Assembly (NCBI GenBank): GCA_964467315.1
Contig: CAYXSA010000005.1
Coordinates: 1 to 64,000, forward strand
Direction: 5' to 3'
Source of the DNA: JAAFIM01 sp964467315
GTDB lineage: Bacteria > Bacteroidota > Bacteroidia > Chitinophagales > Saprospiraceae
Length of the DNA: 64,000 nt
Shown here: in pieces, positions 19,701-30,100 of the stretch
How positions within the stretch are numbered: position 1 is the stretch's first letter
Layout of the letters: each line of letters begins with the position of its first letter
Translations under genes and position numbers: made by a program
Notes under the pieces: generated by a model
Told to the model about the DNA's origin: nothing
What the model saw: only the letters and a program-made list of their open reading frames with translations
Database searches by the model: none

Positions 19701-22700
19701 CTGCCAGCGTAGCCGAAACACCCGAATTCAAAGGATTAGAAGACCAAGTATAAGAAATCAAATTGGAAATCGCATTAGTATCTATTGCTTCCAAAGATAC
19801 AAGACTACCAGCACAGATGGTATCTGGTGTAGCCTCCATCATCGAAATCATTGGCTCCTCCACGCGTAAGTTGAAAACTTGCTCTCCCCCCAAAGAGGTA
19901 GAAGCTCCAGACAAACCAGCTATGGCTCCATCGTTCTCTGAAATATATACGCGGTCAAATGTAGCTGTTCTGGTTATGGAGCGTTGAAAAACACAAACAT
20001 GCCCCGTGTTCTGTCCCAACAGTGGTGCATTGGTATTATGCAAAGCTACACTACCCAAAGTTAGCGAAGTTGCAGTACCATTATTCGGGTCATTTACTAT
20101 CGTAGTTTGAGGCCAAGTCCAGAAAAAATCCGAATATGTTATGTGTGTAATCAACGAAGGTCCTGAAACTGTATTAGTTACTCCACAAGCTGAGGTGCCC
20201 GTTGTAATAGGGAACGACAAGGCTGGACTTACGCTTCGCCCAGAATTTGTGTGTGTTATCGTAGATGCACCTGTCAATGTAATATCTGATGGCACATTTG
20301 TCGTGCAAGCTCCTGTAAAACCTGAACCCAATCCCCCAGTTGGTGCTGAGGTACTAAGCGCCCGCGAGACTGGATTCCCCGTAGGTGCGGTATAACTCGA
20401 AAATAGATCAATTCCTGTTATCGACATTGGCACAACAGGAACCAAATTTACTGGCGACCCAATCGGATCATAGTCCGCATTTGCATTCCGTGTAGCCTGA
20501 TACTCAGCATTCCCTGTAACATTTGCGCCTATATAATCGAGGGTAATAGTTGCTGCCCCTAGTCCTTCTCGCATACTCTCTGCTCCACTATCTACTGATA
20601 ATGTAATTGTTGGGCCCGAAGTAAAATCAGCGAGCGTATAATCCAAAACTATAGCACGAGTTCTATCGGCAGCATTACCATCACCAAAAGTAACCGTTGC
20701 AACGGGTGGAGAGACAGCTACGCCATTCACTGACATTGCTGTGGGTATTCTCGATATAGTTAAATTCTGATTGGTACTTGCTGGTGTTGTTCGTACCATG
20801 TTAATAGTCATCCTTACCGTAGTGGCTGAAGTTACACTAGTTACAGTATAGTTTTTTAAAGCTGTTGTATATGTAAACTGATCTCTAAACCCTGTCCCCG
20901 TTAAAGGCATTGTTCCCAAAGGTAGAGCCACTACGCCCCCACGGTCTGCCAATTCAGGCATGATTGACAGCGTTTTACCCCCTGAAAAACTAACCTCATC
21001 AGCACCAGTTTCTCTTTTGCTCGCAGGTAAAACTTTGATACAGTTCGTAGTAGGCGCTATAGTTCCCGATAGTGTCACCAAACGAATATCTGTATTCGAT
21101 TCGGCAAGCATACAAGGCACCTGAACATGAAAAACAGTCTTCGATTTGCCACCAATTGTATAATTGGTTGTTCTATTTATTATCTTCCCTCTGTATTCCC
21201 CTCCAAAAACAATTTGTTCAATAGTGGGTACAGTATCTGTATCATTAGAGGAGACATATATAGAAATAATTGACGTATTATCCAAATGCGTCCCATTTGT
21301 TACCTGACTTGCTCCCGTAGTAGAAACCACCGCAGGCGCAGGATTTAAGGTAATAGAAGTTAGAGTCGTTGTAATTACCCCAAAAGGATCAAATACAATT
21401 TTTTCACGAGTGTTAACTTTCGTAATGTCTTGGTGATTGGGGTCATCACTAGTACCGTTGTCAAGCGTAAGAAAATTCGAAGGTTTTCCCTTGACAAGAC
21501 CTTCTATATAAAAGGTCGCATCTCCATCACTCACAATGAGGCTGATATTATCATCCACAAGCGGTGGCGAAATTATCATCGTGGCTCCTCCGTTTGCGAA
21601 ACTGATATTGTTGACACCAGCCGTATATGACCAAGTATATGTAGGATCTGGATACAAAACTGTGCTTGGATGAGCCACCAACGTTATTGCATCATCTGTG
21701 CAATACTTCTGCTTATATAAAGATCGGGTCAATTCCAAGCTGGAACAAGCAGGGCGCGTAATTGCTAAAGAATGAGTACCAGTACAGCCTTTCGCATCTA
21801 CAGCCGTCAATACAGCCGTGCCTGCGCCCCCTATTGGAAGATTATAAGTAAGTCCCGTGCCTGTAGCCCCTGTTATCCCAGACCATACGGTGCTGGTTAT
21901 TGCAGATCCTCCCGATACCACACCTGTTATCGTTAGGGTATAGTCTGTACAAGCAATTGGCGAAGGATTTATGATGCGAGCAGAAGGCGGATAGTTAACA
22001 CCTACAGTATGAGAAGCCATCGCAGGACAACTCCCTGACAAAGTCCTTGCCGCTACCGTATACACCGTTTCCTCTGTAGGCATATCCACCAACGAACTTC
22101 CCGTATTCACAGTATCCGTAACCCCGCCAGAAGAAACATACCAAGTATAAGCCAATTCATAATTGGCTGGACTCGCCACGGATACTGTCACAGGGCTGCC
22201 TAAACAAACCTCATCCGTCGCAGATGAAGATGTCAATGTCAGCGTGGCAACTGATGCAATCGTCGCCGTATAAGTATCCGTTGCACGACAAGCTAACTCT
22301 GGTACAGGATTATACGATACCGTCACAGCGGGATTTCCTGTTCCAGGCGGATAGTAAAAATTACGCTCATGCACTGCAGGACGCGGAGCATTATTCGCAG
22401 ACCATTGGTAAGCGTAGGAAATGGAAGAAGGTGTTACATAATAAAGCGTAGAAGGCACTATAGAAGCCACCGTAGAAGTTATAACACCACCAGCACAAGC
22501 CACGATATCGCCTGTCAATGCTATTTCTGGATTTGGATACACCGTTTGCAACCCAGGTCCAAATAGCTCCGACAAGCAACCATTCATAAGTACATCCCCC
22601 CCAAATATATACCCACCATGCGTGGTATCCCCATGCGTGGTATCTGCTGTAAAAATAAAAGTTCGACTGAATGTGGTTGAAGGGAGAAGCGGCGTAGTAA

Positions 22701-23781
22701 GCCGATACGAAGTATCCGCATAATCATACAAGCGAAAAGAACGCGAGAATGGATAATTTTGCAGCGAAGTCAAGGTTGCCGTTATTTGGCTACCATGACA
22801 GACATCCGTAGTCGGTTCCACCGAAAAAGTCCCACGCCAAATAGCTCTTACAGATACATCGCTTGTAATAGTTTGAGTGCACTCCAAAGAATTTGTAATT
22901 GTCACACGATAAGTTACCGTCTGATTTGCTGTAGTATTGTTTATTGGTGTCGCAATCAAATTAGCTGCCGTTACATCAGTCATACCAGGCGATACATTCA
23001 AAGGAGCTGCCGCCGACCAAATATACGACAAGCCCGTATTGTTGCAATTCATACAAGCTGTCGGGGCTGTTGATACCGTAATAGCATTATCAGAGCAAAT
23101 TACCGCAGGCGAACTTATATTTACTGCGGGTGCATAATTTTTGAAAACCGTTAAGGATTGAACAGAAGTACACAAAAAATCATTCGTTACAGAAAGCGTA
23201 TATACCGAAGATGCTGCGCCCGTAACAGGCAACGATGCAATGTTCAATATCTGACCAGAAGTCGTGGTTACACCATTTGACCAACGATAGCCAGAAGCAT
23301 CGCTCGGACAGTTGCCTCCAGGGCAAGAAGATATTATATTTACATTCGTCGCAGGCACACAGACCGATAAGGCATTGTTCTGTACAGTACCATTGGGGGA
23401 CACGAAAGAAATGCCCGAAGGACGTGGATTTACGACCAACATAAACTCAATCCTGCATAATGCTACAGATGATGAATCCTCGAAGATTTTCACCAAATAA
23501 GCCCCTGTGGCAAGACTATCCGTTAAGGTAAGCGTCGATAAATTTGTATAGGAGCGCCCTGCAACTGTCCAATTTACGAGCGCACCCGATGGATTTTGCA
23601 AAACGATAGCCCCTCCCTCGCAAGCCTGTAAAATACCATTATTATAAACCGAAGTCGAGACGTTCATAGTCACAGAATCTATCCCTGCGCAAATTTGCGC
23701 GCGCAGCGATGGATAACTGAATAAGAACAAGCCCGCAAGCAAGATAATATGTAGATATATTTTGCGCATATTCTTCATCAT
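10783..23781 (-). CDS. Giant secreted T9SS surface protein 1 (4332 residues)
   Basis: A signal peptide (IYLHIILLAGLFLFSYPSLRAQ) is followed by roughly 4000 residues of beta-sandwich modules. One module type carries CxGCxYxW (for example CPGCQYQWFRNG, CVGCSYTWM) and dominates about residues 1450-2200. Another carries (Y/F)CxN(D/E)...GTPxGGxF and dominates about 2400-3750. A PKD domain (WNFGDGN) follows near 3800, then an Omp28-like region (VLIEHFTN...YGRDVTLIQYH) near 4000, and a T9SS type A sorting domain (LKLFPNPASNQF...QRQVIITRP) in the last 75 residues. The T9SS cuts such a domain off and fixes the rest to the cell surface or releases it. A role in adhesion or gliding is likely, by analogy with SprB-like proteins, but is unproven. 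It has its own terminator. No clear promoter was found. Confidence 0.9.
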   Translation of the reverse strand: MMKNMRKIYLHIILLAGLFLFSYPSLRAQICAGIDSVTMNVSTSVYNNGILQACEGGAIVLQNPSGALVNWTVAGRSYTNLSTLTLTDSLATGAYLVKIFEDSSSVALCRIEFMLVVNPRPSGISFVSPNGTVQNNALSVCVPATNVNIISSCPGGNCPSDASGYRWSNGVTTTSGQILNIASLPVTGAASSVYTLSVTNDFLCTSVQSLTVFKNYAPAVNISSPAVICSDNAITVSTAPTACMNCNNTGLSYIWSAAAPLNVSPGMTDVTAANLIATPINNTTANQTVTYRVTITNSLECTQTITSDVSVRAIWRGTFSVEPTTDVCHGSQITATLTSLQNYPFSRSFRLYDYADTSYRLTTPLLPSTTFSRTFIFTADTTHGDTTHGGYIFGGDVLMNGCLSELFGPGLQTVYPNPEIALTGDIVACAGGVITSTVASIVPSTLYYVTPSSISYAYQWSANNAPRPAVHERNFYYPPGTGNPAVTVSYNPVPELACRATDTYTATIASVATLTLTSSSATDEVCLGSPVTVSVASPANYELAYTWYVSSGGVTDTVNTGSSLVDMPTEETVYTVAARTLSGSCPAMASHTVGVNYPPSARIINPSPIACTDYTLTITGVVSGGSAITSTVWSGITGATGTGLTYNLPIGGAGTAVLTAVDAKGCTGTHSLAITRPACSSLELTRSLYKQKYCTDDAITLVAHPSTVLYPDPTYTWSYTAGVNNISFANGGATMIISPPLVDDNISLIVSDGDATFYIEGLVKGKPSNFLTLDNGTSDDPNHQDITKVNTREKIVFDPFGVITTTLTSITLNPAPAVVSTTGASQVTNGTHLDNTSIISIYVSSNDTDTVPTIEQIVFGGEYRGKIINRTTNYTIGGKSKTVFHVQVPCMLAESNTDIRLVTLSGTIAPTTNCIKVLPASKRETGADEVSFSGGKTLSIMPELADRGGVVALPLGTMPLTGTGFRDQFTYTTALKNYTVTSVTSATTVRMTINMVRTTPASTNQNLTISRIPTAMSVNGVAVSPPVATVTFGDGNAADRTRAIVLDYTLADFTSGPTITLSVDSGAESMREGLGAATITLDYIGANVTGNAEYQATRNANADYDPIGSPVNLVPVVPMSITGIDLFSSYTAPTGNPVSRALSTSAPTGGLGSGFTGACTTNVPSDITLTGASTITHTNSGRSVSPALSFPITTGTSACGVTNTVSGPSLITHITYSDFFWTWPQTTIVNDPNNGTATSLTLGSVALHNTNAPLLGQNTGHVCVFQRSITRTATFDRVYISENDGAIAGLSGASTSLGGEQVFNLRVEEPMISMMEATPDTICAGSLVSLEAIDTNAISNLISYTWSSNPLNSGVSATLAASNTEIIYQQPTATTRYSVEVTNIYGCKVKDSVLVFVNPLPGTGISPDSVIQFCPHTSAVLFATTSNVTCAGNCSYQWEAERNGSWQPIGNASFINRNFAENVRLYITANNCRDSATARLEKLPAPLVSIIGIDSVVPLCVGQPLLLQATVAAGFNYQWNTGSTQPNLLVTSQGGYYVQVTDANGCIGVSEPVLVANSPSGNNTLVSANPAAFCQIGDSAIVEAQPCLGCQYRWFQDFPTYTDEVQPLSTDRTYTASITGTFFAEVVNSSGCVYRTTNQVEITSATLASPFITATTSSLCGGTVPLIGTASATGLSYQWYYSSISAGTYSILSANTNSSMTVSLPGYYRLRTTEANGCFAESNTIHVQSATLFSPQLTPISSNVICNGGSLTISTPLFLGDTYQWYLDGVAITGATSAAYDATIAGNYYVRVTTAQGCSANTPTRTLLVSSIVQPVASADKMSFCPGDSVRLTVTLCPGCQYQWFRNGLPINAGLSSSNYLQYINSVGTYNVRVSTPLTGCEQLSNSLVITQRNAPTPSIVASITELCDGIVPYVQTSSCVGCSYTWMRADTITPTSFQPIFGAPNDTIISVGEVGYYQIRVAYPNGCTQVSSNQIIIDGGFTVALTTTVDTICNNSPVTLDAAIPVGRCAGGCTFEWFRNNSPIATNAVPTYALPLGQRQTGLYQVRVTTSNGCQSTSNLTQLTAITLAPTVSASASAICGGTPVTLTINNCPNGCTSAYDYVWSDSLSSTTSSITTNISASYIATVSLGATCSATTPPYALNPLTSLGTTIGVGGTTVASASICAGDSVVLERVSGCTACTYQWVSGTTAAFANVPTATLPIYSTNVPSFYALIANDTINNCRDTSNFVQLINVPAAVGFGLNFNNATLAASGVPADMDVLGLGLTPAALHSTGTYTSTPLFAYNPPTVNPGLTFGARRDTFAPMTAQPGNYLITYTYTQSGCTFSTSDVLRVQNSAIVEIQNLNPLHVSYEACVSDTLVIRTTNYAFGVDTVRLFNQQDVYSSVTIVSVVTTRDTLGSDTLYNQEIRIVVPDWSKGCFVRLVGRRISTAVAMSDSATTPFLLIHNEPLALSGLPATICSNGSPIVLTGTPAGGLFILQQYNSAALGTTTDTTAIAGVFTGTTLSPTAIPLAQYNVDGIDTMRVVYRFYSRFSNGNYCPEPDTVTQLVEARAVTLTQVRFNPISVSQSRERLENLVRRVFPHSAAPSRWLVGSPTNDHEIIYGGSFTTPAGAPDEFLPANAGVGPHTLTYTIRNGVCFNTVSDVIQVTPIPTPVPLADTICRNIAPVTFGRDAGYTYQANALQFIQPGVSFADTFNTLVVTSRNATTPVIPSRYITVLNSNVGLEQFRYQPQDVHPAPFTHDTLLIQYIYNRIEYNAGVPFDTVSYVMASFYQPIFIEDTALVTILDTLLSPIICENDQDVLAAATPSGGYFTLQGGTGAYAVNDTLTNNILNSFAIHQNESTATNYVLSYVYNGVACQSRDTFQFLIPEPLVPNFVTASGRRTYCNSDLPDPIIASTIGNFTNVLLVNGVAQPTMHFTPTLTTPGPQIVINQVTDADYGCITTFRDSFHVFPLPLVRIDTFAAREFCTNDSAFAFTIHPAPTCIGAVGGELLTQGFNSPVLPAGWSFQNINTASSGWGQMNLNGVGVAFVDTTSIAQNTWIYTAPINMVVGSTYQIEYLIRVGPRNCQTCADASMVVTAGTAANPGAQSIVLATFPILDDNYAGFYTMQSHSFIAPATGNFRFAFNANSSGPTTRWIAIDTIVVRAITASNCLTGIGSLSGAGVVATAGNDSLYTFVPTTLTAGNYNIRYSFSDTRGCIDSVVVPITMKPHPTVAMSALAPTYCKNEAEIPMSGTPTGGVFTINRLSGAAANNMVLWGAPPVPTNNVTYNTSVPLRFFPRNVGREGIEYRYRDPLTQCGTSVFDTVEVLAIPDSVRFLAQATTPANPAALQNIYCQTNAPVTLNVEVVRGAMAPGYFYGAGVVNGAGGTGVAQLDMNAAVAAMGRVGNDTLRYAYVAANGCIDTTFAVTRIEPIPTLSFDNVAATMRLPDSICLNDPAVGVRVRHQQFTGALGTTFIDSLIVFGAGTMTASALQIGDTINPVNFGPGWHQVSYFFRSVYGCENTIYDSFRVDTVPVVFFTGLPTTRYYCENDPGGLLMAYPAYYPGSGYLELSGGIYSPTPRRIDSSFFYIDPAQLADSTQSVTYNIYYEFTNLRGCRADGTDTIQIRPFPRITMSLDSIYCNQDDTLDLFTVVTPTGGVFVDNLPYTSILQSQYLNLNSPAGPRRITYTYTDPTTQCTNSAFQNVTLYHVPTIGFSVAGGCTGVNVGFNGTVISNLANFDSLTSTIWNFGDGNSVTLTPDPLNPLIIPSATHTYAIDGYLTPSLTVVNRGICSTTVQNNLIVSPTIALQYGTPYVQDFESGAGSWYPEQEQVANAGDTIWSHRLLTNGHIVDADNTAWVTYGNNNNVYGAGDRAHIYSPCFDFTQTWRPMISLDVWRDFNPGVDGAVLEAYEPSTDTWEVVGEINKGIRWYQSNFLLSRPGGQRAANALNPTGWSAKSTEWDNARYRLDQFAGRPSVRFRISFATAPNTVLVDLPQGFAFDSVWIGDRGRNVLIEHFTNYLTPDVYFIEQGLYDKVFNNMYGRDVTLIQYHHPLPFNLSSQNDQYYQANIIDPGARAYVYGVDTTNRALIDGQPRGDGTTLGLDINDLDYDMLQFPAFQIFMQPLIINGNTVTVNATLLAMKDMPHSNYAIITAILEDSLPNQMVDQNSYIYPLMGVMREILPDDGSRNYLGSWWQGQGYGLSETHTMTTPIPSNPALLHAAVFIQDRNTDEVFQVGTTRDLSIYMYDSLTSVQNPGEPQNINDETSSLKLFPNPASNQFTVEFQNPLTQQHQWQLVDVLGRTIQEGTAEIGSRQIQVNTQQLAAAPYFFVIRNQTVYTQRQVIITRP

Positions 23782-23858
23782 TTTTGTATAAATCCTGGTA
23801 ATAATTCTCTATTTATCAAGGGGCGTTTTACCTATATAAAATGCCTTTTTGAATACTT

Positions 23859-24151
23859 GGGCATGCCCCCGCAAATGCCGCGCAAAGGGCGCGGCGCGGG
23901 GTCGGGCTATCCGCTGCATCACACTGCAAGCGCGGCAAAGCCGCACTTGCAGTGTGGTTCCGCTCCTATCCCTCATGCATAGCAAGCAGCAAAGCCCTTT
24001 TCAAAGCTATGCCCCTTTTTATGCCTTGCGAGAGGGATAGGAGGGGCAGCCGCTGCGCGGCTGGTAGGCGCAGCGCGCCTCGCGCTGTGCCTACTAAAAC
24101 CCCGCATAGCCCGACAGCAGCACGCATTTTATGCGTGCTGCTGGCTCGCCC
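23859..24151. repeat. Inverted pair of modular palindromic elements, copies 7a/7b (covarying ends)
   Basis: Forward copy 23859-23978 has GGGCATG/CATGC ends and reverse copy 24028-24151 has GCGAG/CTCGC ends. Both depart from the usual GCGTG/CACGC with compensating changes. The pair fills the gap between the two giant genes, and 7b ends 22 bases from the giant gene 2 stop. Confidence 0.85.
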
Positions 24152-24173
24152 AAATTATTCAAAAGAACTAAAC

Positions 24174-27100
24174 TTACGGCTTGGTGATAATCACCTGACG
24201 CTGCGAGTAAACCGTCTGGTTGTTGATGCTGAATATGTACATCGCCGCGCTGAAATCATCGGTGGCAACCTCTATAGTGCGCTCGCCCGCCTGCGCTTTT
24301 CCTGTGCGCAAGACCCGACCCAACATATCCACGACCTGCCAATCGTACTCGCCTTCCAGCGGCTGCTCAAACTCTACCGTGAAGTAAGTCTGTGCAGGGT
24401 TGGGATACAGCTTGAAATCTATGATTTCTCTGCCCTCGCCAGGCGCTAATTCCTCCACATTCACAGGCCCATTGAAGACCGTCAAATCGCGGGAAGTAGC
24501 CACTTGCAAGACCTCTTTCGTGGCATTGTTTTGCACAAATACGTTCATGCGCAGGTTGTGGCGGCGGTACTGACTGGTGGGGAACGACCAGTTGAGCGTA
24601 ACCTCTACCTCATCGTCCGTTACCCAAGGGCGCTCAAACGGGGTACCCGCTGTCGGGTCAGTCGCCAAAGCAACATCTGCCAACATCGCACGCACTACGC
24701 TTATCATATTGTGGCGCTGCGTGCTGCGCAAGGAGTCTTCCGTAACAACGGCATGCACCACATAAGGGTCGAGCGGCAAATCTCTAAGCGCTTTCACCAA
24801 GACCACGACATTTGCGGAGCCTGTAGCTGCGCCCGTGCCTGCTTGGAATATCTGCGGTACGGTAGGAATGGTGATTTGGAAGCTGGCAGGTTTGAGCATC
24901 TCCATATCGAGAAACTCGTGCGAGCCGCCTACGTTATTGACCAATTCCTCTGTAGTGCTGACGTAGTTTTGTCCATTGATACGCACCTTTTTAGCCGACT
25001 CAGATACACCGTAGAAGAGCGTGCGCGCATTGCTTTCTGCCGTTGCTTGATTGTAGTAAGAATCCGCACCACCCAAAGGCGTTTGGAATTGTAAGAGCGT
25101 TACATCGCGTCCGTACAAATTGCTGTATATAAGTCTGTAGAGATTCGCCTCTACTGTAGCGATGCCCTGTATGTTTTGGTTGGAGAAATGCTCCAGCAAA
25201 ACGCTTCTTCCTCTGTCGCCTACATAGACATTATCGAAGGCGAAACCTTCGCGTCCATTGGCAGAGGTATTATCAGCAGCGGCAAAGGAAACGCGCATAC
25301 GCAGGCTCGTCATACCACGCAAATCGCCATTGCGGCGGTCGGTATCCAAGCGATAGCGAGAAGACACGAAGCCATCAAGATTTTCGCCTGACCAGCCGAT
25401 GGGCGCTTCATTGGGGCGAAGCACTTGCGCGCCTGGTGCGCTGATGAGGTAGAGCGAATCGTACCAGTTGATGCCTTTATCGCGTTCGCCTAAGTTGACC
25501 CAGCCCTGTGTCGGGTGGAAAAACTCCAGCACTGCGCCATCAATACCCTCGCGGCTGTCTATCCAAGTATCCATAGCCACCATGGGGCGACGGAGCGCGG
25601 ATATATCGAAGCAGGGGCTATATACCCAGCCTCTATCGGCGGGCTGATAAGGGGCAGATGCACGAGTTACCCAAACATTGTTTTCGGCTTGGGCAGTAGT
25701 GATGCGTGAGCCTGTCGCCCAACCAAAGTCCCAAAGACTATCGAGTGGATTGCTATTGTTGACAGTTTCTTGTATCCAGCCTTCAGCGCCATTGTCGAAA
25801 CCTTGTATATAAGGCAGCGCGGGCGTTACGGCTATTTTCGGCGAGATAACAATGCGTTGTTGATAAGCGGAAGAGCAAACGCCTTGATTGACGATAAGCA
25901 AACGCGGGAAGTAGATACCCGCAAGCGCGTATTCGTGCAATCTATTGGGCACTACTACGGGGTTGGCAGGTGTACCTAAGGAGTCTATCAGCCCATCGCC
26001 ATAATCCCAAACGTAGGTGGTGATGCTATCGCGGGAAGGTGGTGTATTTACTAAGCCTGTGCTGCCTGTGATAAAGCTGATATCATCGCCTTCGCAGCCG
26101 CCGCCTGTGAGGAAGCTCACCAGCGGAATGCGGAATACGCTGATATTTTGGGCTATCGTATCGGAGCAGAGTGTAATGGGGTCTTGGTAGAGATATTCGA
26201 TTTCGCGGATACCAAACTGTGCAGAGGGGTCGAAGATGCTATCCGCTAAGATACCACCCGCTACGCCTGTGCCATTGGTTACATCTCGGAAGAAACCACC
26301 TACAGGCGAGGCTTGCAAGACGATGGGTGCCGTCGCAGAATCGACGCAGACCTGTGTAGGTATGCTCACGAAGTTGAGCACGGGCACGGGGCGTATTTCG
26401 ACGTAGTTTTTGATGGAATCTTGGCATACGCGCCCATTGGTATAACGGTGCGATATGTAGATATAACTTAGCTCGTAAGTAGCAGGGGCTGCCAACTGCG
26501 AGGGGTCTAAGTTATAGACACCACTTTGTTGTAGTTGCTGCTGGAAGGAGAGCAAGCCACCGAAAGGCGAAGGCACTACCAAAAACGGCGCATCATTGCC
26601 GCAGTAAGAGAAGGTATCGGGGTTGCTACCGATTTGGGTGTTTGGCGAGAAGCCCGCGAAGCCCAAAGCTGGCACTGTATCGACCACCACTACCCGCTCC
26701 AAGAAGTTGGAACAACCGCGTGGGTCGGTGTAAGTGTAGCGAATAGTATCCGCACCAAATACCGCATCTCTTGCGAAGTAGATATAACGAGTAGTTGGCG
26801 GTACAGCTGCGGGGTTGCCAAACATGCGAATACCGCGTGCCGTGAATACACCCGTTTCTGGGAATACAGGCGCTACGTTCGTCATAAAGCGGTTGTTGGC
26901 ATATAGAGGCACAGAGTCTGCACTCTCGCAAATATGATAGCGTCTATCAATAGTACCGCCTGCGAGCGTATCGCCTGGCATATTGAAGCTAAGCTGTGGT
27001 AGCGGATTGACTAGTATGAAAGTATCTACACGCGAGTCGCAGCCATTGGAAGAGTAATCCAAGCGAACCCCAATGCTGGTGGGCGTATCGAAAATGCCCG

Positions 27101-30100
27101 CCGAATCTGGGTAAAACTCTGCGGTACTTGCAGGTATATTGTTGTTGCCTACGGAGGTAGCTGGGAAGCCCGTGAAGACACCTGCTGTAACGGTAGGGCC
27201 TACTGCTGTAATCCCTAAAGGTAAAGTAACATCGCTGGCGCAAGTTGATAGTGGTAAGCCTGTGATGGTTACTTCTGCGCGGTTGAATATGATGATGGTA
27301 TCGCGGATGGTATCGCGGCAGCCTGTGGCGTTGTTGGCGTACCAGTACAGATATTCTTCCGTGATGCTGTTGGGCGTAGCGCCTGCAATCTGCGGATAGA
27401 AATCGCCTGTATTGGCATTCAAGCTGAATGGGAAGCCGTTGGGTTGGGTTTCCACATTGGAGAATGCACCGCCTAAGGGCACGCCTACGATTTTTGCGGT
27501 ATCGCCTTCGCAGAAGGTAGCAGGCACGGGCTCACCACCAGCGAGCACCAAGCCTACAAAAGGCAATTCGCGGATAATCATCTCATGCGTATAGGTAGCT
27601 GTACAGCCGTTTCCATCTACCAGCGTATATACGATGGTATCGCGTACGGTAGTATCGCGTCTGCTTGCTGTCGCTTGTAGCGGGTAGTAAGAAGGGGCTA
27701 CGCTGCCAGGGCTTGGGTTTATCAAGCCTACCGCGCTCAGCGTTACTGTATTTGTACCGAAAGCCGTCGTAATATCCACCGTATTGGAGAACAATTGAAG
27801 CGGCAGAACAGGGTCATTGGCACAATAAACAGGCGCTAAAGTTGTCATACCCAGCACAGGCGTAGGATGCACAAAGAAAGTAGTAGTGTCTTCTGCAACG
27901 CAACCATAAATGTCGGCTATAGTATAGGCTACAGCAAATGGCTCCGTAACGGTACTGGTTGAAGGGTAGCGCAAAGAAGGCGAAAAGACATTGCCTGATT
28001 GCACACCACCCACATAGAATAAGCCCGTAGCTGCGTCCAACTGATTGGGCGCTTGTATATCAGAAATAGCACTTACAATGCTATTGGGCTCCTCTTGGCA
28101 AAATGCGGGGGCACTTGGCGCAGTGAGCGTAATAGAAAACGGACGAACTACTGCTATTATCGTTTGAGCAGAGTCTTTACAAGCATTGCCCGTGAACACA
28201 TAACGCAAAGTAAAGGAATCTAAAGGTGCCGTAGAAGGATAGTCTGTGGGATTGAATAGATTATTTTCTAAGCTATCCACACGAACAGTAGCAGGTCTAT
28301 TATAGAGATAATACTGTCCACCGTTGGGTGTTCCCGAAAACTGGAAGAAGGTATTTTCTTTACAGAAAGCAGGGTCTGCCAATATCGCAGGATTGATAAG
28401 CACTGCTGGCAAATCCTCGAAGTTGACCACTCGTTGTATTTGAGCGATAACATAAGACCCTGTATCGGTGGGGTCTATAGATGCGGCTGCATCGAAGAAA
28501 TTGATGGTACGATAGTAGCGATAAGTAAGTGTAAGCGTCGTTGTATTGCCTGCTATATTGGTAGGCACCAAGGCGTAGCGCTCTGCTCCATTTGCCAAGT
28601 TTAGTGGTATAAGCCCGCCATTGGAAGATGTCAAGGTCATGGAGTGTATATGCTCCACCATACCATAATCAGGCGTAAATACTGTATTATTTTGGTAAGT
28701 ATACTGTGGGTCAAACTGCGTGGTCGTGCCATTACGCGTAACGTAAGGCCCTGATGCGTTACGACCAACAAATATAGTATCATTGGCAAGTCGGCACACA
28801 AAGTCAGGTATCACAGCAAGCGAGGGCGAGGGCAATATAGAGACATTGCTTGCAGCGCTATTGGTACAGCCTGTATTGCTTATATGGTAGGTTACTGACG
28901 AAGCCGTTGTTGTGGTTGGCATCGTCGAAGGCAAGATACTATTACTATTGACATAAGTGCCTGTGTAGTTATTAGCATACAAGCGCGTTGAGAGCGGATA
29001 AACTAAACGCGTCATGGGAGCAAGCCCTTGCATGGTTTGCGTCAAGGATATGGGTGTATAACGCACAGAATCCAGATTTACATTTCTGGCTTGTATGTGC
29101 ATCGTGTCGACTACTGCATTCGGGCAAGCAATAATAGTCCCTGTATAAACGGGGCGGAATCTATATGTGAGCACGAAATCCTGCCGTCCATTAAGGTCAT
29201 AACCCGTAATGCTGGGGATATTGACACTTATCGGCGATGCCGCATAAAATGTATCTGATGTTAGCAGCGTAGGCACCGTTATACCTGGAGCAGAAAGGTA
29301 TGCGGCACTCAACAAGCCAAATCCTGTATTTCCTGTGCTTGGAACAGCAACAAGCTGAGCATTAGAGTTGTTGGAGCAAAGTGGCTGCTGTATGCCTGCC
29401 AAATCTATGGATACGGCTGGATTTTGTACGACCAGGAAAAAGGTTGTTTGAAACATATCTAAGCCATTCACCAATCGAAGTTTGCCTGTTCGTGCATGGC
29501 TGGGCACTATCACAGGAATATAGCCAGACCAAACGGAGCCTATTGGATTGAGGACAGGGGCGATATTTACGGAAAAATATCCTGTGTCCGTCATAAATTG
29601 CACTTGGCTGGGGATGAAGGGGAAATTAGTCAAAATAACCCGCATACTGTCTTGTAGGCAAGCCTCATACTGAGGGCAGCCCGCAGGAGGACATTGCGCA
29701 GCGAAGTTTGCTAAGCGGCGGTTGACGATATCAACATTTGTAGCCTGTAACACCTCAATAGTGTCAAACACTGTAAAAATGCAACTGCCTAAGGTATCAT
29801 GGTAATAAACAATGTGTTGACCAGGCCCAGCAATAGAAGGATTAAACGTTTGATTAACATGGTTCAATGCCCCTGATGCGGTCAGAGAAGTATACCCTCC
29901 TATGCCTGTACGCACAGATATCGGGAATAAATAATCATCTAAAGTAATACTCGGCGAGGTTATCGGCACTGGATTTACAGGGTCGAGCACCAACGAAAAG
30001 CCTGGCGCTGGCGTGTACTCGATTACTGTAATGCTGCTGGTTGTATCTATACAACCACGATTATCAACAGCAATCAAAGAATAAAGCCCTCCTGTTGCTG

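Noticed and set aside
23782..23860. Bacteroidota promoter for giant gene 1.
   Set aside because: No TAnnTTTG with a spaced TTTG could be found in the short leader before the element pair, so none is reported.
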